A DNA stretch of 25,296 bases from Firmicutes bacterium UBA995 (GCA_002291985.1 DBBB01000014.1:1-25296); one strand, 5' to 3'. Positions 15,570-24,040 are shown, counted from the stretch's first letter. Made by a program: numbers and translations. The notes: generated by a model not told the origin, from the sequence alone.

Positions 15570-15665
15570 TCCCGGAACACGCACCCGGTCGTCCCATCAC
15601 CCAGGCGTACGTGGGCCCAGAAGCGGCCCGACAGGCGCCGGCGATACCGGGCCGGCCTGCGTGAA

Positions 15666-18600
15666 TCACCCTTGCGGCATGCGGCGCAGCGCCACCCGGA
15701 GCCGAAGGCCGTCCACTTCAAGTTCCTGCCGATATTCGGCGTCCGGATCATCGCCTTCCGCCAGTTCAAAGGCCAGGACCTCGCGGCGGATGTACTCCCC
15801 ATGCTCGCCGATCGCCCGTTCCAGGTCCCCTTCCGCCCGGTAAGCGACGCTTATATGGTCCTCCACGGCGAATCCCGCCTCCTTGCGCAGGCGCTGGATG
15901 CGGTTGACCAGTTCCCGCGCCAGTCCCTCGAGCAGGAGATCTTCCGTGACTTCGAGGTTCAGGGCCACTGTGCGGCCGGGCCCCCCCTCCACGCAGTAGC
16001 CTGCGCGCTCTTGCCGGAGGATGTCGAGATCGCCGGGTTCGAGGGTCACCCGCTCGTCGCCGAGTTCCAGGTCTACTTTCCCCCCGGATTCCAGCTGGGC
16101 CGCGACCGCCGAGGCATCCATGCGTCCGAGAGCAGCGGGAACGCGCAGCACCATCGAGCCCAGGCGCGGCCCCAGCCGGTCGAAGCGGGGCCTCAATTGT
16201 ACGTCGAGGTAATCTCCGAGGCTCGCACTCCAGGTAACCCGACGCACGTTCAGTTCGTCCTGGAGCACGCCGAGCAAGGGGCGGATCTGTTCCCCTTCCT
16301 GGGCCGGGCCGAGCAGGACCAGTTCGCCCAGCGGCTGGCGGGTGCGGATATTCGCCCGGTTACGGGCGGCACGCCCCAGCGCCACGTAATCCCTGAGCAC
16401 GGTCATGGCCGCCTCCCCTTCCCCATCCACCAGGTCGGCCTGGACCTCCGGATAAGCCAGCAGATGGACGCTGGGGGGACCGTCGGGGCGGGCCGGTCGC
16501 TCCAGCAACCGGTGTAGTTCCTCGGCCAGGAAAGGCAGGTAAGGAGCGAACAAGCGGGCCAGCGTCGTGAGGGTCTCCCACAGCGTCTGGTAGGCACACT
16601 GCTTGTCGTGGTCCGCCTCGGTCTTCCAGTAGCGCTTCCGCCCCCGCCGCACGTACCAGTTGGAAAGGTCGTCCACGAACTCGTCCAGCAGCCGCGCTCC
16701 GCCGGTGATCTCGAACTGGTCGAGGCTTCGCCGGACTCCCGCCACCACTGCCTGCAAGCGGGAAAGCAGCCAGCGGTCCAGGGGAGGCAACTCGGCCGAT
16801 GCGACCTTCCTCTCAGGCGCGAACCCGTCAAGTTCAGCGTAGGTGGTGAAGAAGCTCACCACATTCCACAAGGTGTCGATCGTCTTGCCCCGGTGTTCGG
16901 CGATGACCCGGGCAGAGAACCGTTTCGGGTACCAGGGGGGGCTCGAGACGCACAGGAACCACCGCAGGGCGTCGGCCCCCTGCTCCTTGATGACGGTCCA
17001 GGGATCGAGCACGTTGCCCTTGTGTTTGGACATCTTCTGACCCTGGTCGTCCAGGCCGAACTCCGTGCATAGCACGTTGCGATAGCAGGACTCGCCAAAG
17101 AGCAGGGTGGAGATGGCCAGGAGGCTGTAGAACCATCCCCGGGTCTGGTCGATGGCCTCGCAGATGTAGTCCGCGGGGAACTGCCGCGTGAAGGTCTCGC
17201 GGCCGTTGAAAGGATAGTGCCACTGGGCGAAGAACATCGAGCCGGCATCGAACCAGCAGTCGATGACTTCCGGTACCCTGGTCATCGTCCCCCCGCACGC
17301 GGGGCAGGTCAGCTCGACGCGATCGATGTGGGGTCGGTGGAGGTCGAGCGGCTCGGGCAAGGGGACACGGGCCATCCGCGCCAGTTCGTCCACGCTGCCG
17401 ACCGCCTGTTCCGCCCGGCAGCCTTCCTGCCGGCAGAGCCAGATATTGAGGGGCGTGCCCCAGTAACGCTCCCGGGAGAGGCACCAGTCGACGACGTTCT
17501 CCAGGAAGTTGCCGAAACGGCCTCGCTTGAGGTGCTCGGGCACCCAGTTGATCGTCTCGTTATTGGCCAGCAGTTCATCCCGGACCGCCGTCATGCGGAT
17601 GAACCATGCCTGGCGGGCGTAATACAGCAGCGGGCTGTCGCACCGCCAGCAAAAAGGGTAAGTGTGCCGGTGCAGGCCCTCGCTGTACAGTAGGCCCGAT
17701 CCGGCCAGGTCGCGGATGATCCGGGGGTCGGCTTCCTTTACGAAGTCTCCCTGGTAAGGGACAGCCTCGGCCGTAAAGCGGCCGCGGGCGTCCACCGGCT
17801 GGAACACGGGCAGTCCGTACTCGACGCCGAGCCGCATGTCATCTTCGCCGAAGGCGGGCGCCATGTGGACGATGCCCGTGCCCTCGTCGAGGTTGACGAA
17901 GTCGCCGGGGAGCACGGTGAAGGCGCTCCCGCCCACCTCGCCCCCGTCCGCGAAGAAAGGAAACGGCGGCCGGTAGCGAGTACCTACGAGGTCGCGTCCG
18001 CGCGCGACGGCCACGACGCGATAGCCGGGCCGCAATACCCGCTCGGCCAGGGGGGCGGCCAGCACCAGGTACTCTCCGTCCGCCTCCACCAGCGCGTACT
18101 CTGCCTCCGTACTCACGGCCAGGCCGGCATTGCTCGGCAAGGTCCAGGGGGTGGTCGTCCATACCAGGAAGGACGCGGGGCGGTCCGGCGGCCAGGTCCC
18201 GGGAAAGACCGCCGGCACTCCCGCCGCGATCGGGAACCTGACTACCACCGACGGGTCGTCGACCTCGGCGTAGCCCTGGGCGACTTCATGACTGGACACG
18301 GCCGTACCGCAGCGCGGGCAGTAGGGAACGATGCGATGTCCCTGGTACAATAGACCTCGTTTGTGGATCTCCTTCAGCGCCCACCACACCGACTCCATGT
18401 AGTCCTGGTGGTAGGTGACATAGGCGTTGTCGAGGTCAAGCCAGAACCCTATGCGCTCGGTCAGCCGCACCCATTCCCGCTCATAGGTGAATACGCTTTT
18501 CTTGCACTCCTCGACGAAGCGCTCGACCCCGAAGCGCTCGATATCTTCCTTGCCACTGAGGCCAAGCGCCTTCTCCACTTCCAGTTCCACCGGCAAGCCA

Positions 18601-18863
18601 TGGGTGTCCCATCCCGCCTTCCGGACGACCTGCCGTCCCCGCATCGTCTGGTACCGGGGGATGAGGTCTTTCAGGGTGCGGGGGATGATGTGGCCGATGT
18701 GGGGGAGGCCGTTGGCGGTCGGCGGGCCTTCATAGAAGACGAAGGGGGCAGAGCCCGCCCGCTCGGCAACGCTGCGCTCGAATATCCGGTGCTCTCGCCA
18801 AAAAGCCAGTATCCGCTCTTCCATCTCCGGGTAGTCGATCCTGGCCGGCACTCTTGTGAACAT
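15666..18863 (-). CDS. ileS: Isoleucyl-tRNA synthetase IleRS
   Basis: A class I aminoacyl-tRNA synthetase that charges tRNA-Ile. At 1065 residues it is of the long form. The HIGH signature is PHIGH (His55-His58) in GPPTANGLPHIGH, and the KMSKS signature is KMSKH at about 610-614. The CP1 editing domain lies between, with VWTTTPWTLPSN and GTGIVHMAPAFGEDD. Zinc-type cysteine pairs appear as CPRCG (about 185) and CPACG (about 525). A C-terminal anticodon-binding and extension region completes it. The N-terminus (FPEME-type start, KAGWDTHGLPVELEVEKALGL) resembles the second, eukaryote-like bacterial IleRS class common in Clostridia; mupirocin tolerance is a property of that class, not shown here. 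ATG 18863 has GGGAGGT 8 nt upstream. Expression is under the T-box leader just upstream. Confidence 0.97.
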   Translation of the reverse strand: MFTRVPARIDYPEMEERILAFWREHRIFERSVAERAGSAPFVFYEGPPTANGLPHIGHIIPRTLKDLIPRYQTMRGRQVVRKAGWDTHGLPVELEVEKALGLSGKEDIERFGVERFVEECKKSVFTYEREWVRLTERIGFWLDLDNAYVTYHQDYMESVWWALKEIHKRGLLYQGHRIVPYCPRCGTAVSSHEVAQGYAEVDDPSVVVRFPIAAGVPAVFPGTWPPDRPASFLVWTTTPWTLPSNAGLAVSTEAEYALVEADGEYLVLAAPLAERVLRPGYRVVAVARGRDLVGTRYRPPFPFFADGGEVGGSAFTVLPGDFVNLDEGTGIVHMAPAFGEDDMRLGVEYGLPVFQPVDARGRFTAEAVPYQGDFVKEADPRIIRDLAGSGLLYSEGLHRHTYPFCWRCDSPLLYYARQAWFIRMTAVRDELLANNETINWVPEHLKRGRFGNFLENVVDWCLSRERYWGTPLNIWLCRQEGCRAEQAVGSVDELARMARVPLPEPLDLHRPHIDRVELTCPACGGTMTRVPEVIDCWFDAGSMFFAQWHYPFNGRETFTRQFPADYICEAIDQTRGWFYSLLAISTLLFGESCYRNVLCTEFGLDDQGQKMSKHKGNVLDPWTVIKEQGADALRWFLCVSSPPWYPKRFSARVIAEHRGKTIDTLWNVVSFFTTYAELDGFAPERKVASAELPPLDRWLLSRLQAVVAGVRRSLDQFEITGGARLLDEFVDDLSNWYVRRGRKRYWKTEADHDKQCAYQTLWETLTTLARLFAPYLPFLAEELHRLLERPARPDGPPSVHLLAYPEVQADLVDGEGEAAMTVLRDYVALGRAARNRANIRTRQPLGELVLLGPAQEGEQIRPLLGVLQDELNVRRVTWSASLGDYLDVQLRPRFDRLGPRLGSMVLRVPAALGRMDASAVAAQLESGGKVDLELGDERVTLEPGDLDILRQERAGYCVEGGPGRTVALNLEVTEDLLLEGLARELVNRIQRLRKEAGFAVEDHISVAYRAEGDLERAIGEHGEYIRREVLAFELAEGDDPDAEYRQELEVDGLRLRVALRRMPQG

Positions 18864-19158
18864 ATGGAGCTACCTCCCCGATAAAGGGACCCTCGTCCAG
18901 GGGACGAGGGTCCACTCGCCTGACCACCCTTACCGCCGGCCTAAAAGGCCGGCCACGCTTGCGGGTACGGCCCGGTGGGGCGATACCCTGCCCGAATAAC
19001 GGCGGGCTTCCGGCAAAGCCTACTGGCACGCGACGCGCGTTCGGTTTGCGGCTCCGGGGCGATGTCCCGGCGGGGAGCGGCGCCCGCCTTGCACCGGCGC
19101 GGGCTCGCTGGGGCCGTCGTGGCCGCCGGAAGTCCCCATCCTCGCCTTGGCTGCTATG
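18864..19158 (-). promoter_or_regulatory. T-box leader (tRNA-Ile sensing) of ileS
   Basis: A leader of about 295 nt with T-box landmarks in order, read on the minus strand: a GGATGGGGAC block at the base of stem I, a distal CAGCGAGCCCG region, and a specifier loop with GACATCGCC, whose ATC (19063-19061) is an isoleucine codon. Then come CCGGAGCCGC, AGTAGG (from 19024) with CCGCCGTTAT, a GCCGGCC hairpin (18935-18953), and the T-box bulge AAGGGTGGTCA (18931-18921) whose TGGT can pair with the ACCA end of uncharged tRNA-Ile. A strong terminator-like stem follows. Uncharged tRNA-Ile should favour the antiterminator and ileS expression. It fills most of the 341-nt gap between ileS and the GH5 gene. 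Confidence 0.9.
18887..18913 (-). terminator. Leader terminator of the ileS T-box
   Basis: A perfect 12-bp stem (GGACCCTCGTCC with GGACGAGGGTCC) with a 3-nt loop is followed on the minus strand by CCTTTATC. The U-run is short, so read-through or translational control is possible. An alternative helix, GGCGAG with CTCGTC, would form the antiterminator. Confidence 0.8.
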
Positions 19159-19164
19159 CCCAGG

Positions 19165-19194
19165 ATCATACCACGGTCTTCGAACAACGGTCAA
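19165..19194 (-). promoter_or_regulatory. Promoter of ileS
   Basis: On the minus strand the -35 box TTGACC (19194-19189) and -10 box TATGAT (19170-19165) are 18 nt apart. The -35 box begins 10 nt after the stop codon of the upstream GH5 gene, so ileS has its own start point for the T-box leader. Confidence 0.85.
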
Positions 19195-19204
19195 TGGCCA
19201 TGGG

Positions 19205-21091
19205 TCAAAACGCCGCTCGCGGGCCGATGCGCACGGTGTGCTCCCGGCGGGCGCCGGCGGGCCAATACCGCAACAACTGGGCGTCACGGTCGGACTCCCA
19301 GGCGCCATCGGTCACCTCGACCCGATAGCCCTCGGGATACTGCAGGTTCGGCACGAAAATCTCCGTGGGCGCGGCCACTTCGGGGTCGGAGACGAAAGCG
19401 AACTCGAAGCGGCGATTGCCAGGGTTAAAGCGCAGGCGTTGCGGCTTGCCCGCTGTGGCCCGAGGATAGGGACGGACTGCCGCCGCAAGTCCCCGCCCGC
19501 CCGAGTACGGGTCGGCGGGGTGCGCCTGCTGGTCTCGGCTGAAGATCGACAGGTCCTCCCCGTTCCACTGGTCGCCGCGCTCGTTGGTGTTGTCGGGCGT
19601 GTAGTTCCACAGCGACGAGTCAAGCAGGTTGGCCTCGATCGCCTGGAAACTGCGGTCCAGGGCCCGCTCCGGCACGCGGAGGTCTCCCGTGCGGTACACC
19701 CGCTTGTCCGGGAGATCGAAGGGCACGCCGAACTCACCCAGCACCACGGGGACGTCGCCGAGGCGTTCTCTGGCCCCCTGCCGGAAGAAGGCAAGCTGCT
19801 CTGCAAAGGACCGTCGGATCTTCGCCGGCAGTCCGGCGACCACCCGTCCCCTGTGGATATCTACCGCCAGAAAGGGGCTGTATCGTCTGGCCACCAGCAC
19901 GCTCACGTCATACCAGTGGGGCGCGAAGGCCACGTTTCCGGCATCGCCGGGGCCCCACCGGGGCGGAAGCGCTCCCGGTTCCGTCTCCAGGAAGATGACG
20001 GCACGGGGATGAACGGCCTCGATGGCGGCGGCGAAGCGGTTGGCGAACGGGCGGTAGTAGTCCTGTCCGAACTCCACCTCTCTTCCCTCTACCCGGCGGA
20101 AGTGGTGCGGGCGCAGAAGCCGCGGCGCTCCTGCGGCGTCGAGATCCCATACGCCATGCTGGCGCCAGACACACTCCGATCCCGCCCGCCAGGCCCGCTG
20201 CCGTTCCTCGTTTAGCCGGACGGTCCCCTCCCTCCGAAAGCCCAGCCTGCCCAGCCGCCATGAAGCGATCGCCTGCGGTGTGCCGTCCCCGAGCGCCATC
20301 GCCTGCAGTGGCGTGGGGCACGGGCCCAGGGTAAGCCGGCCGGGAGGCGCCGTCAGGTCGGTGCAGCCGATGTAGCCCGCTAACGGTTCATTCATGGTAT
20401 CGTAGCCCAGGACGTGTCTTGAGCCGCGCAGGCGTGAGGCAACCTGCTGGATGGAAGCGATGTAATGGCGCTGCAGGAATTCCTGGACCGGTTCGCCGTC
20501 TACCATCGTCCTGGGCGCGAGATCGTTCCCGGCAAAAAACAGCGTGAACATCGTAGCCGCTGCCAGCTTGGTGCCGTTGGTGGGCCAGATCATGGCGGGC
20601 AGCCGGTCGCCGTAGGTGGCATGCACGATGGCCGCGCCCGTCACGGCAAAACGCGTGGGGTCGAGTCCCACGGCCTCGAGGGTCCAGCCGGGAGCGCCGT
20701 CGCCGCCGGTGAAGCGGCTCCATACATCCTGATGCGGATCAATGAGCAGGTAGAAGCCGTGCTCACCGGCCTTCTCCGCTACGCGGCGCAGGTAGTCGAG
20801 ATATGCCTCATCATAGCGGCCCGGCCCCTCATGCTCGATGGCTTCCCAGGTCACCAGCAGGCGCAAGAAGTTGAAACCCCATGCCCGCAGCCTGCCCAGG
20901 TGTTCGTCGGCTTCCTCCAGGGGGAAGGGGCGGCCGACGAAAGAGCATTGCCGATGGTCGAAAAATCCTTCGCGAAGGTGGGTGGCGCCGTTGGGCCGAA
21001 GAGGGACCTTGCTGCTGCCGCCGAGATTGACCCCGCGGAGCATGAGCGCCCGTCCCTCTGCGTCCTTGAAGCCAGATCCGCCCGCGTCCAC
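19205..21091 (-). CDS. Glycoside hydrolase family 5, subfamily 12-like (steryl/ceramide beta-glucosidase type)
   Basis: A 628-residue TIM-barrel glycosidase with a C-terminal beta domain. The acid/base is Glu235 in GYDTMNEPLAG and the nucleophile is Glu453 in VVLGEFGVPFD; PHWYD at about 391 lies between. The segments LIDPHQDVWSRFTGGDGAPGW and TKLAAATMFTLFFAG, broken only by family-like spacing, are typical of fungal Sgl1/EGCrP2-like enzymes that cleave steryl glucosides or glucosylceramide. The C-terminal part (about 530-628) matches the endoglycoceramidase-type C-terminal domain in position. No signal peptide is seen, so it should act inside the cell. GTG 21091 follows an in-frame TGA and a GGGGGTGA site. 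It ends the tupABC operon, 76 nt after tupC; the biological substrate is unknown. Confidence 0.85.
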   Translation of the reverse strand: MDAGGSGFKDAEGRALMLRGVNLGGSSKVPLRPNGATHLREGFFDHRQCSFVGRPFPLEEADEHLGRLRAWGFNFLRLLVTWEAIEHEGPGRYDEAYLDYLRRVAEKAGEHGFYLLIDPHQDVWSRFTGGDGAPGWTLEAVGLDPTRFAVTGAAIVHATYGDRLPAMIWPTNGTKLAAATMFTLFFAGNDLAPRTMVDGEPVQEFLQRHYIASIQQVASRLRGSRHVLGYDTMNEPLAGYIGCTDLTAPPGRLTLGPCPTPLQAMALGDGTPQAIASWRLGRLGFRREGTVRLNEERQRAWRAGSECVWRQHGVWDLDAAGAPRLLRPHHFRRVEGREVEFGQDYYRPFANRFAAAIEAVHPRAVIFLETEPGALPPRWGPGDAGNVAFAPHWYDVSVLVARRYSPFLAVDIHRGRVVAGLPAKIRRSFAEQLAFFRQGARERLGDVPVVLGEFGVPFDLPDKRVYRTGDLRVPERALDRSFQAIEANLLDSSLWNYTPDNTNERGDQWNGEDLSIFSRDQQAHPADPYSGGRGLAAAVRPYPRATAGKPQRLRFNPGNRRFEFAFVSDPEVAAPTEIFVPNLQYPEGYRVEVTDGAWESDRDAQLLRYWPAGARREHTVRIGPRAAF

Positions 21092-21167
21092 TGCCGGTCA
21101 CCCCCGTGGCTGGTTCTCGATGGGTTCCCGCCGGACCTGCAATCCGGGCTTCAGGGCAAGGCCGGCT

Positions 21168-22259
21168 TCAGGGGGCAAGCGCAGCTTCTTCCGGCAAGAC
21201 GTGAACGTCGTCGGGGTCGACCCGGGCATGGACGAGGTCGCCGACTCGCAGGTTCAGCGACCTGGCCGAGGGAGCATCGAGCCAGGCGGCCAGCATGCCT
21301 CCACAACGAATGGTCAGGCGCACCCCGTTGGCCTGGGGTTCGATGTGTTCCACCGGCCCGCTGAAAGCGGGTGCCGCCGTATCCCCCGGGCCGGTGGCGA
21401 TGCGCACGTGCTCGGGCCTGATGCATAGCCGCACGGCCATGCCGGGCGCTACGGGAAACGCGGGCAGACGGACGGTCAACGAACGGCCGTCGGCTTGCAC
21501 CCGGGCCAGGCCCGCGTCCGTGCCCAGCAATATGCCGGGGATGGGCGCCTCCAGTCCGACGAGGCGGGCCACTTCCGCCGTGGCCGGCCGGTTCCATATC
21601 ACAAGGGGCCCGGCATCCTGGACGATGCGCCCGCCGGCGATGACTGCCAGTCGGTTGCACATGGCAATGGCCTCCGCCGGGTCATGCGTGACATAGACGG
21701 CGGTAAGGCGGAGTGCGCGCAAAGCCCCCATCAGATCGCGGCGAAAGGACTGCCGGGCGGGAACGTCAAGGTTGGTGGTGGGTTCGTCGAGGAACAGCAC
21801 TTCCGGATCGGTGGCCAGGGCGCGGGCCAGGCTGACCCGCTGGGCTTCCCCTCCCGACAGGGTGGCCGCGTCTCGTTCGGCCAGGTGCTCGATCTCCAGT
21901 ACCGCGAGCATGTGGTCCGACCGGGACCGTATCTCCTGCCTCCCCCGTCCCCTGACTTTCAGCCCGTAGGCCACGTTAGACCGGACCGACCCCGCGAAGA
22001 GGAGCGGGTCCTGGAAGACCATGGCCATCCGCCGCCGCTGGGCCCACCGGGATCGCTCATCTTCAAGGCTGCGACCATGATAGAACACCTGCCCCCGCAC
22101 CGGCTTCTCCAGCAGGCCCAGCAGGCGCAGTAGCGTGCTCTTGCCCGAACCGTTGCGGCCCAGGACTCCCAGTACATCGCCCCGGGAAATCTCGAGGTCC
22201 GGCAGGTCCAGGACCGTCCGGGCACCGTACCGATGAACGACTCCCCGCAGCTCGATCAA
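21168..22259 (-). CDS. tupC: Tungstate ABC transporter ATP-binding protein TupC
   Basis: A 363-residue ABC ATPase. Walker A is GRNGSGKST, the Q-loop is VFQDPLLF, the signature is LSGGEAQRVSLARAL, Walker B is VLFLDEPTTNLD, and the switch histidine is in YVTHDPAEA. Residues from about 240 on form a TOBE-type C-terminal domain, as in molybdate, tungstate and sugar importers. It powers uptake with TupB. I choose TTG 22259 because an AGGAGGTG site lies about 9 nt upstream and the TTG overlaps the TGA of tupB (TTGA); GTG 22271 would sit on top of the ribosome site. Molybdate cannot be excluded as a substrate from this subunit alone. Confidence 0.92.
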   Translation of the reverse strand: MIELRGVVHRYGARTVLDLPDLEISRGDVLGVLGRNGSGKSTLLRLLGLLEKPVRGQVFYHGRSLEDERSRWAQRRRMAMVFQDPLLFAGSVRSNVAYGLKVRGRGRQEIRSRSDHMLAVLEIEHLAERDAATLSGGEAQRVSLARALATDPEVLFLDEPTTNLDVPARQSFRRDLMGALRALRLTAVYVTHDPAEAIAMCNRLAVIAGGRIVQDAGPLVIWNRPATAEVARLVGLEAPIPGILLGTDAGLARVQADGRSLTVRLPAFPVAPGMAVRLCIRPEHVRIATGPGDTAAPAFSGPVEHIEPQANGVRLTIRCGGMLAAWLDAPSARSLNLRVGDLVHARVDPDDVHVLPEEAALAP

Positions 22260-22963
22260 CCGCCCGTCCACCTCCTGGCCCCGCGCTGTTGCACGCTGGT
22301 AAGGATGGCGTTTACGGTGAAGGACATCGCGAGCAGGAGGATGCCCAGGGCCAGGGCCATCTCAAAACGGCCCATGCGCGTCTCCAGCACCATGGCCGTA
22401 GTCAGTACCCGGGTGTGCCCCTTGATGTTGCCCCCCACCATCATTACCGAGCCCACTTCCGAGATCACGCCTCCGAAGCCGGCCATGATCGCCGCCAGCA
22501 TCGGCAATCTCGCCTCGCGTACCAGCAGAAAGACCGTCTGCAGCCGGCTCGCCCCGAGGGACAGCGCCTGCAGGCGCAACCCGGGAGAGAGTTGCTGAAT
22601 GGCCGCGAGGGAAAGCCCGGCGACGATGGGCAGGGCGATCAGCACCTGGGCCAGGACCATGACCGCCGGCGTGTACATGATTCCCAGGAACCCCATCGGC
22701 CCGGCCCGCCAGAACAGAAGGGACACGGTCAGCCCGACGACCACGGGGGGAAGCCCCATGCCCGTGTTGACCAGGCCGATGATGAAGGCCTTACCGGGGA
22801 ATCTCGCCAGCGCCAGGAACACGCCCGCCGGCATGCCCAGCAACACGGAGATGACGGTGGCCGTTCCCGATACGCGAAGGGAAAGCCAGGCTATCTCAAG
22901 GATCTCGCGGTCGACCGCCAGGAGCAAGCGAAAGGCTTCCCGCAGGGAATTGACGATCAGCAT
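22256..22963 (-). CDS. tupB: Tungstate ABC transporter permease TupB
   Basis: A 235-residue inner-membrane permease of the molybdate/tungstate type with about five to six hydrophobic segments. The cytosolic coupling loop with the EAA-like consensus is seen in LQALSLGASRLQTVFLLVREARLPMLAA in split form (LSLGAS then REARLP), followed by GFGGVISEVGSVMMVGGN, a block typical of TupB. ATG 22963 has AAGGAG about 10 nt upstream; an upstream in-frame GTG lies inside the hairpin region and is not used. The gene is 74 nt downstream of tupA, across a strong hairpin, and its stop overlaps the tupC start. Confidence 0.94.
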   Translation of the reverse strand: MLIVNSLREAFRLLLAVDREILEIAWLSLRVSGTATVISVLLGMPAGVFLALARFPGKAFIIGLVNTGMGLPPVVVGLTVSLLFWRAGPMGFLGIMYTPAVMVLAQVLIALPIVAGLSLAAIQQLSPGLRLQALSLGASRLQTVFLLVREARLPMLAAIMAGFGGVISEVGSVMMVGGNIKGHTRVLTTAMVLETRMGRFEMALALGILLLAMSFTVNAILTSVQQRGARRWTGG

Positions 22964-22983
22964 GCGCTCGCCGCTCCTTGCTT

Positions 22984-23025
22984 CCCCTCCCCGGGGCGGA
23001 CGAACGCGTCCGCCCCGGGGAGGGG
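22984..23025 (-). terminator. Perfect 19-bp hairpin between tupA and tupB
   Basis: The arms 22984-23002 and 23007-23025 are exact reverse complements of 19 nt around an AACG loop. There is no T-run. Between a binding-protein gene and its permease gene, such a structure commonly blocks 3' decay or attenuates transcription so that more binding protein is made. Confidence 0.75.
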
Positions 23026-23037
23026 ACATGATGCGTT

Positions 23038-23862
23038 CTACCTGTGTACCAGGGGGAAGAACAAGGGTTGTCCGAATCGATCCTTGCCGAACTCCGCGAT
23101 GATCCGCTGTCCCTCGGGCGAGGTGATGAAGTCGGCGAAGGCCTGGGCGCCCTCGACATTCTTCGCGCCCTGAACTTCAATCACCCCGTAAGGGTTGAGC
23201 AGACCGGGGTCCCCCTGCACCATGATCTCCAGTTCCAGCCGGTCTTTCTGGGCGAGATAGGTGCTGCGGTCGGTCAGTGTATAGGCCTGCTTCTCACTCG
23301 AAATCCGCAGGGTGTCCCCCATGCCCTGCCCGGTGGAGATGTACCATGCGCCGGCGGGGGTGACGCCCGCGGCCTGCCACAGCGAGTTCTCCCGCACATG
23401 GGTTCCCGAGTTGTCTCCCCGGCTGGCGAACAGCGCCTGCCTCTCGGCCACCCGTGCCAGCGCAGGGCCGGGCGCGGTCATGCCCCGAATGCCCGCCGGA
23501 TCGCCGGGAGGCCCCACGATAACGAAGTCATTGTACATCACATCCAGGCGACGGGCGCCATGGCCTGCCGCCATGAACTGATCCTCGAGCCGGCGGGCAT
23601 GCACGAGCAGCACGTCGGCCTCTTTCTGCTCGCCCAAGCGCAAGGCTTCGCCTGTACCGACGGCGATGGTCTTCACCGTGAAAGGATGGCGTTCTTCAAA
23701 GGCGGGGTTGAGCACGTCCAGCAGGCCGCTATCGGCGGTGCTGGTGGTGGTGGCCAGGATGAGTTCGGTTCGCTCGACCTCCCGGCGCGGACAGCCGGCG
23801 GTTGCCAGCATCATGAAGGCCAGGATGATCCCGATCGCAGGCATGACTTTCCGGAGCTTCAT
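23038..23862 (-). CDS. tupA: Tungstate-binding lipoprotein TupA
   Basis: A 274-residue extracytoplasmic solute-binding protein. The N-terminus (MKLRKVMPAIGIILAFMML) is a lipoprotein-type signal ending ATAGC, with the lipid-accepting cysteine at about residue 24; the -3 position is Thr, which is less usual. The mature protein starts with ILATTTSTADSGLLDVL, whose TTTS stretch is the oxyanion-binding signature of TupA. Other family blocks are VGTGEALRLGEQKEADVLLVH in two parts, VMYNDFVIVGP, FASRGDNSGTH, YTLTDRSTYL, and NPYGVI. Binding to tungstate rather than molybdate is inferred from family membership. ATG 23862 has GGGGAGG 6 nt upstream. Confidence 0.95.
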   Translation of the reverse strand: MKLRKVMPAIGIILAFMMLATAGCPRREVERTELILATTTSTADSGLLDVLNPAFEERHPFTVKTIAVGTGEALRLGEQKEADVLLVHARRLEDQFMAAGHGARRLDVMYNDFVIVGPPGDPAGIRGMTAPGPALARVAERQALFASRGDNSGTHVRENSLWQAAGVTPAGAWYISTGQGMGDTLRISSEKQAYTLTDRSTYLAQKDRLELEIMVQGDPGLLNPYGVIEVQGAKNVEGAQAFADFITSPEGQRIIAEFGKDRFGQPLFFPLVHR

Positions 23863-24034
23863 TTTCGTCCTCCCCTTCTTCACTTGAATCGGACTTCCTT
23901 TCCGAGCACGGGAGGCACCGCCGTTTCCAGCGGCACCCTGTCGGTCGCGCCCCATGGCATCACCCTGGCAGACAGATGATGGTGCGGTAGGGGCTTTGAC
24001 TCGGAACGTCCCGGGGCTCGCGCGTCGATGCTCC
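23863..24034 (-). promoter_or_regulatory. Structured leader of tupABC, candidate Moco/Tuco-type riboswitch
   Basis: The promoter at 24041 predicts a leader of about 172 nt. Read on the minus strand it can fold: GCCCC pairs with GGGGC around a CATCA/TGATG inner helix (about 23993-23946), and a GCCG/CGGC hairpin with loop CTGGAAA follows. Then GCCTCCCGTGCTCGGAAAGG and AAGTCCGA lie close to the gene. The last part recalls the CCTCCG and GGAAACTCCG landmarks I associate with molybdenum/tungsten cofactor RNAs. I could not check this against a covariance model, so the class is a guess; a structured leader is the firmer claim. Confidence 0.35.
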
Positions 24035-24040
24035 GACGAC

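Noticed and set aside
15570..15665. Possible bidirectional terminator between convergent hutI and ileS
   Set aside because: Only short imperfect GC stems and no T-run are seen.
21146..21179. Imperfect direct repeat of GGCTTCAGGG at the tupC end
   Set aside because: Short, partly within the coding sequence, and of a kind expected from local slippage in GC-rich DNA.
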